Notes: a model not told the origin generated them from the letters alone. A stretch of DNA of 6,154 nucleotides from Deltaproteobacteria bacterium (GCA_019312685.1 JAFDCR010000269.1:1-6154), one strand, 5' to 3'. Shown: positions 1 through 5,983, numbered from the stretch's first letter. Made by a program: numbers and translations.

Positions 1-124
1 GTCAACGGTCAACGGTCAACGGTCAACGGTCAACGGTCAACGGTCAACGGTCAACGGTCAACGGTCAACGGTCAACGGTCAACGGTCAACGGTCAACGGT
101 CAACGGTCAACGGTCAACGGTCAA
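1..124. repeat. GTCAACG heptamer tandem repeat, about 17.7 copies
   Basis: The unit GTCAACG is repeated 17 times without a single mismatch (1-119), followed by a partial GTCAA (120-124). The array starts at the first base of the window, so its true length is unknown. Because the period is 7, the plus strand has no stop in any frame, while the minus strand meets TGA in every frame. It is therefore not a protein repeat on the bioA strand. It lies about 80 bp beyond the 3' end of bioA. Perfect identity between copies suggests recent slippage expansion, so copy number may vary between strains. No function can be assigned from sequence. Confidence 0.97.
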
Positions 125-185
125 AAAGAATTTATTACAAAATAACTACTGTCAATAATAAATATACTTTTTCCCTTGTTTTTTG

Positions 186-213
186 CTGAAAGCTATTAGC
201 TGTCAGCTTTCTG
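186..213. repeat. Inverted repeat overlapping the bioA stop codon
   Basis: GAAAGCT (188-194) and AGCTTTC (205-211) form a 7-bp inverted repeat with a 10-base loop. One mismatch then a further C-G pair extends it to 186/213. The bioA stop (203-205) lies at the loop edge, so the last codons sit inside the hairpin. On the bioA strand the hairpin is followed by an A-rich, not U-rich, tract, so it is not a canonical intrinsic terminator. It could instead stabilise the mRNA 3' end, or be a remnant of an AGCT-rich dispersed repeat. Confidence 0.35.
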
Positions 214-1555
214 TTACTTTTATTATCGCCGCCTCAGTTGCCGCAAAAAGTATGTCCAGCTCTTCCAGGGAAACAGCCAGCGGCGGCATGAGCACTATGA
301 CGTCACCCAGCGGCCTGAGCATCACTCCGTTCTTTCTGGCTTCCAGGATAACCTGATAGCCGAGCCGCTCTTCAAAGGGATAGGGGGCCTTTGATTCTTT
401 GTCCCTGACAAGCTCCACACCCCCCATGAGCCCCCTGTAGCGGACTGAACCAACATGGTCAAGCTTTGCAAGGTGCCGCATGCCTGCACTGTACTTCTCC
501 GCCTTTGGACCGAATACGGTTTCATCCAGGGTTTTCTCTTCAGCAAACACCTCCAGTGAGGCGAGGGCAGCGGCACATGCCAGGGGGTTGCCGGTATAGG
601 TATGGCCATGAAAGAAAGTCTTCAGTTCTTTATAATCACCCAAAAAGGCGGCAAAGATTTCCTCTGAAGCAAGGGTGGCAGCCAAAGGCAGATAGCCTCC
701 GGTTATGCCTTTACCCAGACAGAGCAGATCGGGTGAGACATCCTCCCATTCCGAGGCAAACATCCTGCCTGTGCGGCCGAACCCCACAGCAACCTCGTCG
801 ACTATGAACAGCATATTATGTTTGCGGGTAAGATCTCTTAAGTGCTTCAGGTAACCGGACGGATGAACAATCATACCGGCCGCACCCTGGATGAGCGGTT
901 CGACAATGAAACCGCAGGCCTCATCGGCATGCGCCCTGATAAGTTCTTCGCAGACCGCAAAGTATCGTTTTATCACATCCTTCTCATCATCTGATTCAAA
1001 CGGATGGCGATAGGTATGCGGCGTCGGCACTTTTATCGTTTCGAAAAGCAGTCTGCCAAATCTTTCATGAAAAAGATCCATGCCTCCCAATGAGACCGCG
1101 CCGATGGTATCACCATGATACGCCTCTGAAAGTTTTAGGAATTTGTGACGCCGGGTCTCCCCTTGAAGCTGCCAGTACTGGTAGGCCATTTTCAGGGCAA
1201 TCTCAACTGACGTGGCCCCTGAGTCCGAATAAAAGACCCGGCTCAATCCGGCAGGTGCAAGCTGGACGAGCTGCCGGGCCAGTTCAATTCCTCCCGGATG
1301 GGACAAACCCAGCATCGTTGAATGAGCAACCCTGTTGATCTGCTCCTGCAGAGCTTTGTCGATCACGGGGTGACGGTGCCCGTGGACATTGGCCCAGAGA
1401 GACGATACCCCGTCAAGATAACGCTTCCCCTGGACATCCTCCAGCCAGCATCCTTGTGCTGCAGTAATTGTCAAGGGGGAATGATCCGTAAACTCCTGCA
1501 TCTGGGTGAAAGGATACCACACCGGATCCCTCGAAACTTCTTTATTGTATATCAA
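203..1555 (-). CDS. bioA: Adenosylmethionine-8-amino-7-oxononanoate aminotransferase (DAPA synthase)
   Basis: This PLP-dependent class III aminotransferase makes 7,8-diaminopelargonate from 8-amino-7-oxononanoate, normally using S-adenosylmethionine as amino donor; it is a cytoplasmic step of biotin synthesis. At 450 residues it is full length. The BioA-type N-terminal WYPFTQM is at residues 13-19, the substrate-site region SSLWANVHG at 51-59, DSGAT at 111-115, and YHGDT at 146-150. The PLP-contacting aspartate is D253 in VDEVAVGFGRTG, and the Schiff-base lysine is K282 in GKGITGGYLP. R414 in MLRPLGD matches the substrate-carboxylate arginine of E. coli BioA. The start is TTG: no ATG lies upstream of the conserved WYPFTQM, and a GAGG sits 8 bases before this TTG. 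The gene diverges from the tRNA-Lys and has no bioB, bioD or bioF beside it in this window. No BirA-type operator was recognised upstream. Confidence 0.96.
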   Translation of the reverse strand: MIYNKEVSRDPVWYPFTQMQEFTDHSPLTITAAQGCWLEDVQGKRYLDGVSSLWANVHGHRHPVIDKALQEQINRVAHSTMLGLSHPGGIELARQLVQLAPAGLSRVFYSDSGATSVEIALKMAYQYWQLQGETRRHKFLKLSEAYHGDTIGAVSLGGMDLFHERFGRLLFETIKVPTPHTYRHPFESDDEKDVIKRYFAVCEELIRAHADEACGFIVEPLIQGAAGMIVHPSGYLKHLRDLTRKHNMLFIVDEVAVGFGRTGRMFASEWEDVSPDLLCLGKGITGGYLPLAATLASEEIFAAFLGDYKELKTFFHGHTYTGNPLACAAALASLEVFAEEKTLDETVFGPKAEKYSAGMRHLAKLDHVGSVRYRGLMGGVELVRDKESKAPYPFEERLGYQVILEARKNGVMLRPLGDVIVLMPPLAVSLEELDILFAATEAAIIKVTES

Positions 1556-1561
1556 AATTTT

Positions 1562-1569
1562 TTCCTCAG
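1562..1569 (-). promoter_or_regulatory. Ribosome binding site supporting the bioA TTG start
   Basis: On the minus strand the sequence reads CTGAGGAA, with GAGG (plus 1564-1567) separated from TTG (1553-1555) by 8 bases. This spacing supports TTG as the real start; the reading frame offers no ATG before the conserved N-terminal motif. Confidence 0.7.
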
Positions 1570-1592
1570 TTTATTTATTGATCTTACTGGTC

Positions 1593-1619
1593 ATAATACA
1601 CAGCCATTCTGCTTGACGC
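1593..1619 (-). promoter_or_regulatory. Weak candidate promoter for bioA
   Basis: On the minus strand a TATTAT (-10-like, plus 1593-1598) lies about 30 bases upstream of the bioA ribosome binding site. The best -35-like hexamer is GCGTCA at a 15-base spacing and matches only 3 of 6 positions. It overlaps the candidate tRNA promoter on the opposite strand, so the two divergent promoters would be face to face. Only the -10 is reasonable; treat as tentative. Confidence 0.22.
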
Positions 1620-1639
1620 ATGAAATTTGGTATGATAAT
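1613..1639 (+). promoter_or_regulatory. Candidate sigma-70 promoter for tRNA-Lys (and possibly the pilZ gene)
   Basis: TTGACG (1613-1618) is followed after 15 bases by GATAAT (1634-1639). Overlapping this is an extended -10 of the form TGG-TATGAT (1628-1636). Either would start transcription near 1643-1646, about 22-25 bases before the mature tRNA 5' end, a normal tRNA leader length. The spacing for the TTGACG/GATAAT pair is short of the 17-base optimum, so which -10 is used cannot be settled by eye. Confidence 0.45.
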
Positions 1640-1667
1640 AATTTTGGACTATTGCTGCAATCTTAGT

Positions 1668-1743
1668 GGGCCGTTAGCTCAATTGGTAGAGCAACTGACT
1701 CTTAATCAGTAGGTTCGGGGTTCGAGACCCTGACGGCCCACCA
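1668..1743 (+). tRNA. tRNA-Lys, anticodon CUU
   Basis: A 76-base cloverleaf can be folded by eye. The acceptor stem GGGCCGT (1668-1674) pairs with ACGGCCC (1733-1739). The D-arm pairs GCTC with GAGC. The anticodon stem ACTGA/TCAGT encloses the loop CTCTTAA, which gives anticodon CTT and reads AAG lysine codons. The variable loop is AGGTT (1711-1715). The T-arm CGGGG-TTCGAGA-CCCTG contains one G-U pair. The discriminator is A (1740), and CCA is encoded in the DNA (1741-1743). It closely resembles E. coli tRNA-Lys apart from the anticodon. No terminator follows; the next coding sequence begins 20 bp later. Confidence 0.97.
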
Positions 1744-1763
1744 CTTTATACAGATTTAAATTT

Positions 1764-2126
1764 ATGGATGAAAGACGAAATTTCCAACGGATTCCCTTTG
1801 AAACTGAAGTTGAAATTAACTGCAAAAAAGAAAAATATCACGGGGAACTTCTGGATATCTCCCTTCAGGGAGCCCTGGTCTGTGGAAAAGAAATCATCCC
1901 TCTGGAAAAGGGGGATAAATGCGAACTTACCGTCTACCTCTTAGGATCCGAGATAACATTGCTTTTCAATGTTGAAATCGTCCATAAGGAAAAGGACAGA
2001 TTCGGCTTTAAATTCACCGGTGAAGATACTGAAACCATGACTCATCTCCGGCGTCTTCTGGAGTTGAATATAGGCTCATCCGAGGCCATTGATAAGGAAA
2101 TATCTTTCTGGCTGGAAAACATATAA
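1764..2126 (+). CDS. Single-domain PilZ protein, probable c-di-GMP receptor
   Basis: A 120-residue soluble protein that is essentially one PilZ domain. The two c-di-GMP binding signatures are both intact: RxxxR as R5-N-F-Q-R9, and DxSxxG as D31-I-S-L-Q-G36. The rest fits the PilZ beta-barrel followed by a C-terminal helix (about 92-105). Stand-alone PilZ proteins usually act by binding a partner, often in motility, exopolysaccharide or secretion control; the partner is not evident here. The start is fixed by the RxxxR motif at the extreme N-terminus, because no other ATG, GTG or TTG lies in frame between the tRNA and this ATG. No Shine-Dalgarno sequence is visible in the 20 bp after the tRNA CCA, so translation may be weak or leader-independent. 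Cotranscription with the tRNA is likely because no terminator or separate promoter lies between them. Confidence 0.9.
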   Translation: MDERRNFQRIPFETEVEINCKKEKYHGELLDISLQGALVCGKEIIPLEKGDKCELTVYLLGSEITLLFNVEIVHKEKDRFGFKFTGEDTETMTHLRRLLELNIGSSEAIDKEISFWLENI

Positions 2127-2138
2127 TTGTGTTTGTAC

Positions 2139-2167
2139 TTGAGAATTCCCTAATCCTGTTTTATGCT
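2139..2167 (+). promoter_or_regulatory. Candidate sigma-70 promoter for the second PilZ gene
   Basis: TTGAGA (2139-2144, 5 of 6 to the -35 consensus) and TATGCT (2162-2167, 4 of 6) are separated by exactly 17 bases. Transcription would begin near 2174, giving a leader of about 44 bases before the ATG at 2218. The position, in the 91-bp gap between the two PilZ genes, is sensible, but the match is moderate. Confidence 0.4.
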
Positions 2168-2217
2168 CTGCTGGGATTGAAATCTGGCTCATAATCGACA
2201 AATTGGAATGTAATATA

Positions 2218-2685
2218 ATGGAACCGCAAAAGGCATTTGTCAAAGAAGACGGCACCACTGTTATTAAATGCCCCTTTTGCAAACATGCCCGGACGGTATC
2301 TGTCGAAAAGTTTAAAGACAAGAAAAAAATCCTCAAGATCAGGTGCTCCTGCAAGGAGTCTTATCTTGTCAATCTCGAACTCAGAAAAATGTACCGCAAG
2401 AGTACAAACCTGAAAGGCAGTTATATGAACACCTCCCTTGATAACGAAGTCGGCATGATGATCGTGAAGGATGTATCCATGGGGGGCGTAGGATTTGAGG
2501 TAATCGGGAAAAACCGCATTAAAGAGGATCATGAACTAACCGTAACTTTCACCCTTGACGACACACACTCCTCGGTTATTAAGAAACAGGTAGTTGTCAG
2601 AATAGTGAACAATAAATTTGTGGGTTGCGAATTCACCCATGCCTTTGAGTATAACAAGGCCCTGGGATTCTACCTGCTTCCCTGA
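2218..2685 (+). CDS. PilZ protein with N-terminal four-cysteine (zinc-ribbon-like) module
   Basis: A 155-residue protein with two parts. Residues 17-50 hold C18-P-F-C21 and C43-S-C45 in a lysine-rich context, consistent with a small zinc ribbon, although the second pair is CxC rather than the usual CxxC. Residues 54-152 form a PilZ domain with R56-K-M-Y-R60 (RxxxR) and D85-V-S-M-G-G90 (DxSxxG), so c-di-GMP binding is expected. The ATG at 2218 is preferred because GGAA (2205-2208) lies 9 bases upstream; an in-frame TTG at 2203 would add five residues but would place that GGAA inside the coding sequence. Its position directly after another PilZ gene suggests a shared c-di-GMP output. The zinc module may bind nucleic acid or a protein partner, which cannot be decided from sequence. 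Confidence 0.87.
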   Translation: MEPQKAFVKEDGTTVIKCPFCKHARTVSVEKFKDKKKILKIRCSCKESYLVNLELRKMYRKSTNLKGSYMNTSLDNEVGMMIVKDVSMGGVGFEVIGKNRIKEDHELTVTFTLDDTHSSVIKKQVVVRIVNNKFVGCEFTHAFEYNKALGFYLLP

Positions 2686-2738
2686 AAAATCAACTTACAA
2701 CTCCCCCTTGCAACAATAACTTCTTTTTCAAAAACTCT

Positions 2739-2747
2739 TGTTATAAT
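2739..2747 (+). promoter_or_regulatory. Extended -10 promoter upstream of the beta-CASP RNase gene
   Basis: TGT-TATAAT is a perfect extended -10 (TGN plus TATAAT at 2742-2747). No good -35 hexamer lies 16-18 bases upstream, as is often tolerated with extended -10 elements. Transcription from about 2754 would give a leader of roughly 115 bases before the ATG at 2869. That leader contains a run of eight T (2774-2781) and a TTGACA (2784-2789). Confidence 0.5.
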
Positions 2748-2868
2748 TCGCCTGCCTCCACAGAAAAGCCCCGTTTTTTTTGTTTGACAGAACCGTTGAG
2801 GCAATTTAGCTATACATGATCGAAACCTTTCACCCTTCCGGGTCCCAGACCAGCCACTTGGAGAAACT

Positions 2869-4278
2869 ATGAAAATTTCATTCCATGGTGCTGCCAGAAC
2901 CGTGACAGGTTCACAGCATATCATTGAAGTAAACGGGTACCGCATAATGCTTGACTGCGGACTTTTTCAGGGCAAGCGCAAGGAAGCGTTTGAACTCAAC
3001 CGCAAGGGCCCGTGTGAGGGTTCGACTGTTGACGCCCTTGTACTCTCCCATGCCCATATTGACCATTCAGGCAATATTCCCTCTCTGGTGAAAAACGGTT
3101 TTACCGGTGATATATACTGTACCCCCGCCACCCGGGATCTCTGTTCGGTAATGCTTCTGGACAGCGCCTATATCCAGGAAAAGGATGTAATATATGTTAA
3201 TAAGAAAAGAAAAAAGCAGGGCAAGAACCTTTTTGAACCCCTTTATACAAAAGAGGATGTGGTTAATGCCATGCAGAGCTTCATCGGCATCAGCTATAAC
3301 CGCAAACGTGAAATTGTTCCGGGTGTCAGTCTTACTCTGGTAGATGCCGGACATATGCTGGGCTCAACCCACATCATTCTAGATATAAATGAAGAGGAAA
3401 GCGACCGTGACTTCCGGCTCGTCTTCAGTGGCGATATCGGCAGGGAGGGCATTCCCATCATCCGCGATCCCACCCCTTTGGTTGAAGGAGCGGATATTCT
3501 CATAATCGAGAGCACCTACGGCAACCGGCTGCATCCGCCCTATCCCGAGTCTGATAATGCGTTGGAGAGGATAATCAATAAAACTTACAGCAGGGGTGGA
3601 GTGCTGCTTATCCCGGCCTTTGCCGTCGGCCGAACCCAGCAGATTGTTTATACCCTGCACAGGCTTTACGACCAGGGATTAATTCCAGACATTCCCATTT
3701 ACGTTGACAGCCCCCTGGCTACCAATACAACAGATATTTTCCGCATGCACCCGGAATGCTACGATGCTGAAATGCGTAATTTCCTCTTAAACGACCATCA
3801 TACGAATCCGTTCGGCTTTGAAACCCTGAACTTTACCGAGAACGTGGAGCAGTCCAAAAGCCTCAATACCCTGGACGAACCCGCGGTGATAATTAGCGCC
3901 AGCGGCATGATGGAAGGCGGCCGCATCCTGCATCATCTGCGCAACAGGATCAGCGATCCCAGAAACACCATACTGGTCACAGGCTGGCAGGCCCCGAATA
4001 CCCTGGGGCGTCGCGTGGTGAATAAAGAGAGGACAATAAAAATATTCGGTGAAGATTTCCCTGTCAAAGCGGATGTGGAAGTCATCACAGGATTCAGCGG
4101 CCACGCCGACCGCGACGAAATACTGGCCTGGGCCGGAGCCATGCGGAATAAACCGGAACATGTCTTCGTGGTCCACGGTGAGATGGAATCAGCCCAGGCA
4201 CTTTCAGACAGCCTGCAGGAAGTCCTGGGTTTTCAAAACATTACCATCCCGGATATAAACCAGGTCTTTGAGATTTAG
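2869..4278 (+). CDS. Metallo-beta-lactamase/beta-CASP family ribonuclease (YSH1/CPSF73-like)
   Basis: A 469-residue cytoplasmic zinc-dependent RNase of the bacterial group that includes Thermus TTHA0252 and is related to eukaryotic CPSF-73. All metal-site motifs are visible: D29 in LDCG, H61-A-H63-I-D65-H66, H162 in AGHMLGS, and D189 in SGDIG. The beta-CASP motifs are also present: motif A E214 in IESTYG, motif B H412 in GFSGHAD, and motif C H436 in VHGE. The family signature SASGMMEGGR is at 343-352. The active site looks intact and the length is normal. A GGAG (2860-2863) lies 5 bases before the ATG. Expected activity is endo- and/or 5'-3' exonucleolytic RNA cleavage; the cellular substrate is not indicated by neighbours. 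It is preceded by its own promoter-like -10 and is probably transcribed alone. Confidence 0.93.
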   Translation: MKISFHGAARTVTGSQHIIEVNGYRIMLDCGLFQGKRKEAFELNRKGPCEGSTVDALVLSHAHIDHSGNIPSLVKNGFTGDIYCTPATRDLCSVMLLDSAYIQEKDVIYVNKKRKKQGKNLFEPLYTKEDVVNAMQSFIGISYNRKREIVPGVSLTLVDAGHMLGSTHIILDINEEESDRDFRLVFSGDIGREGIPIIRDPTPLVEGADILIIESTYGNRLHPPYPESDNALERIINKTYSRGGVLLIPAFAVGRTQQIVYTLHRLYDQGLIPDIPIYVDSPLATNTTDIFRMHPECYDAEMRNFLLNDHHTNPFGFETLNFTENVEQSKSLNTLDEPAVIISASGMMEGGRILHHLRNRISDPRNTILVTGWQAPNTLGRRVVNKERTIKIFGEDFPVKADVEVITGFSGHADRDEILAWAGAMRNKPEHVFVVHGEMESAQALSDSLQEVLGFQNITIPDINQVFEI

Positions 4279-4466
4279 CTGACAGAAGAACCGATAAGTG
4301 ATCCTATTGGAAGAATAAGAAACAGCAGGTTTGTATAATGAACTAAATTTACTTTCTTTTTTTATCGGCATACATGTCAATAGTTTATCCGCTTAGTTGA
4401 TCAATAAGCTGCCGACAATTGACAGGTTGCCCGAAAGAAGAAAAAATTTAATTATCGGAGCCGGAA
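4279..4466. other. 188-bp intergenic region with interleaved complementary heptamers
   Basis: This gap contains several short complementary segments. CCGATAA (4291-4297) can pair with TTATCGG at 4362-4368 or with a second copy at 4452-4458. TCGGCA (4365-4370) can pair with TGCCGA (4410-4415), and TGTCAAT (4375-4381) with ATTGACA (4418-4424). These last two pairs are interleaved rather than nested. TTGATCAA (4397-4404) is a perfect 8-bp palindrome. A perfect TATAAT lies at 4334-4339. The region may be an untranslated leader with alternative folds or an operator region for the downstream gene; short matches like these can also arise by chance. Confidence 0.35.
4334..4339 (+). promoter_or_regulatory. 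Candidate -10 element for the LapA-like gene
   Basis: A perfect TATAAT, preceded directly by TTG. The nearest -35-like hexamer, TTGGAA at 4307-4312, is 21 bases away, which is too far for a standard promoter. If used, the leader would be about 120 bases and would include all the complementary heptamers of this gap except the left-most CCGATAA. Confidence 0.28.
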
Positions 4467-4688
4467 ATGAACCGTTTTAAACTGATCAGCATCGCCGTAT
4501 TAAGCCTGTTGGGCGTCATTATTATTCTACAGAACATGGAACAGGTGGAAACCAGGCTTCTTTTCTTCACCATACTCATGCCCAGGGCCATCCTTCTCAT
4601 GGGCACCACGATGATAGGTTTTGCCCTCGGTATACTGGTTTCTTTTCTGTTCCAGAGGAAAGAGCACAGGAAAGAGCCAGCGCAATAA
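4467..4688 (+). CDS. LapA-domain (DUF1049) small inner-membrane protein
   Basis: A 73-residue protein with two predicted membrane helices, about residues 5-22 and 38-62. The connecting segment QNMEQVETRLLFF (22-34) shows the QN...V...FF pattern typical of the LapA/YciS domain. The C-terminus is basic and hydrophilic (QRKEHRKEP), expected in the cytoplasm. In E. coli, LapA works with LapB in controlling LPS assembly and LpxC turnover, but many bacteria carry LapA-domain proteins without a known role, and no lapB lies nearby, so the E. coli function is not transferred here. GGAG (4457-4460) is 6 bases before the ATG, supporting this start. The gene converges with the pentapeptide-TIR gene across 12 bp with no terminator hairpin. 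Confidence 0.82.
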   Translation: MNRFKLISIAVLSLLGVIIILQNMEQVETRLLFFTILMPRAILLMGTTMIGFALGILVSFLFQRKEHRKEPAQ

Positions 4689-4700
4689 CAGAGTTTCACC

Positions 4701-5975
4701 TTATAAGAACTCCCGGCGCTCAACCCGGAATTCATGCGCCAGATTATTTAAATCTATTTCGTGGCTGAATCCAGAGAAGTCTTCTTCAACCGGAAATTCT
4801 TCCTGGGTGAAATCCGTACCGCTTTCAAAAGGCTCCTCGTCTGAATTGAGCTCATCGAGCAGGTAGCCAAGTACTTCCTTATAAAAAACATCGTCCCGCC
4901 ACATGGAAAAATCAGCCGCATATCTTGACCGGCGCATTTCAACGGCCCACGGCTGATCGGTCTTTTCCACAGAATCGTCCAGCACTACAGGTACCAATAC
5001 TGTTTTCCCGCTCTCGATTTCCTTTTCAATCGCTTGGGTATAGTTATTTTCCGCCCAATCACTGTCTATGGAATCTTCCGAGAGAATCAGGATTATTTTA
5101 TCATGCATTTTGACAGCGGCATCGGTCACAGCATGTATCCTGTCTCTCTTTTTAAGGTTTTCCGTGGTCAGCCAGCACCTGACGCCGTGATCTTGCAGAT
5201 CCTCATAAAGCTTCAGGGCAAATTCCCGGTTTTTATCCGAATAACTTATAAAGCAGGAGTAGCACCTCTTGTCCCGGTCCACAAACATTTCAATAAAATC
5301 AATGAGATGCTGCGGCACACCGGCATTTTTCAAAAACAGAAAAGGCATTTGGGCTTTGGACTTGTAAATCGTATCAATACCGATGGATGATGGCCCAAGA
5401 TGCAGAAGCGATTCAAGACCCTTGACATTGCTGAGGTCCACATTGCCGAATATGGTTGCCCCGACTACAGCATCTGTCAGGTCTGCTCCGTCCAGATTTG
5501 CCCCGGTGAGATTTGCCCCTACCAGATTTGCGCCATTCAGGGCCGCATTTCTCAAGTCAGCGCCGCTCAGATCAGCGTTGTACAGATTAGCCCGGTAAAG
5601 CACGGAGAACCGGATATCAGCCCGGCTCAGATTCGCCTGACTCAGGTCGGCTGAAATCAACCTGGTTCCCCGCAGATTGGTGCCGGCCATATTTGTTCCC
5701 TGCAGGTTTGCCTCCTTGAGGTTGGCCCGGCGCAGGTTCGCCTCGCTCAGGTTGGCCAAGTACAGGTCAGCTCCTTCCAGGTTCGCCTCAATCATTTCCG
5801 CCAACCGCAGACCTGCATCCGAAAGATCCGCCCGGCGCAGGTTCGCCTTGTTCAGATATGCCATGTGCAGCCCGGCTTCCGATAAAGAGGGCTGGACATG
5901 GGAGTTGTTAAACCGCCAGGTATTCCAGTAATCGACACCCCTTTTTATGATGTCCATGTGCATCATATTAGCCAT
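4701..5975 (-). CDS. Pentapeptide-repeat beta-helix protein with C-terminal TIR domain
   Basis: A 424-residue protein without signal peptide or membrane helix, so presumably cytoplasmic. Order of parts: an N-terminal cap with W17-N-T-W-R21; a right-handed pentapeptide-repeat helix with centre residues every five positions from L31 to L181, 31 repeats without a break; a linker with GPSSIGIDTIYKSK (194-207); a TIR domain (about 238-375) opening with CFISYSDKNREFA; and an acidic tail (379-424). The TIR core shows S244-Y-S, a BB-loop region around 268-280, and DFSMW (355-359). In SARM1 the catalytic glutamate is four residues after the tryptophan of DWVHKE; here DWAENN places N311 there, with E309 two residues earlier. 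NAD hydrolysis is therefore uncertain. The architecture is a recognised bacterial family of unclear role, possibly signalling or defence. AAGGAGG ends 8 bases before the ATG. Confidence 0.92.
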   Translation of the reverse strand: MANMMHMDIIKRGVDYWNTWRFNNSHVQPSLSEAGLHMAYLNKANLRRADLSDAGLRLAEMIEANLEGADLYLANLSEANLRRANLKEANLQGTNMAGTNLRGTRLISADLSQANLSRADIRFSVLYRANLYNADLSGADLRNAALNGANLVGANLTGANLDGADLTDAVVGATIFGNVDLSNVKGLESLLHLGPSSIGIDTIYKSKAQMPFLFLKNAGVPQHLIDFIEMFVDRDKRCYSCFISYSDKNREFALKLYEDLQDHGVRCWLTTENLKKRDRIHAVTDAAVKMHDKIILILSEDSIDSDWAENNYTQAIEKEIESGKTVLVPVVLDDSVEKTDQPWAVEMRRSRYAADFSMWRDDVFYKEVLGYLLDELNSDEEPFESGTDFTQEEFPVEEDFSGFSHEIDLNNLAHEFRVERREFL

Positions 5976-5983
5976 TTTCTCTC

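Noticed and set aside
1..124. Heptamer array as a CRISPR array
   Set aside because: The 7-bp units are contiguous with no spacers, so it is a simple tandem repeat.
126..145. Minus-strand TTATT/AATAA hairpin followed by a T-rich tract as a bioA terminator
   Set aside because: The stem is five A-T pairs only, too weak to support a terminator call.
129..155. Minus-strand TTGACA with TAAATT, a promoter firing into the heptamer array
   Set aside because: The spacing is only 15 bases and the -10 is weak, in an AT-rich gap where such matches are expected by chance.
2203..2217. TTG at 2203 as the start of the zinc-ribbon PilZ protein
   Set aside because: The ATG at 2218 has a GGAA at 9 bases, while the TTG lacks a ribosome binding site and adds only five unconserved residues.
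2765..2781. GCCCCG followed by eight T, resembling a terminator tail
   Set aside because: No complementary GGGGC-type arm lies upstream, so no hairpin can form before the T-run.
2784..2816. TTGACA with TATACA downstream as a second promoter for the beta-CASP RNase
   Set aside because: The hexamers are 21 bases apart, and no acceptable -10 lies at 16-18 bases.
4419..4452. TTGACA with TTTAAT as a promoter close to the LapA-like gene
   Set aside because: The spacing is 22 bases, and the putative -10 lies only about 15 bp from the ATG, overlapping the ribosome binding site region.
5383..5931. Long plus-strand open frames rich in R, F, A and P opposite the pentapeptide-TIR gene
   Set aside because: They are antisense shadows of the regular A(D/N)LxX repeat, which keeps the opposite strand free of stops. 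They show no start signals or recognisable domains.
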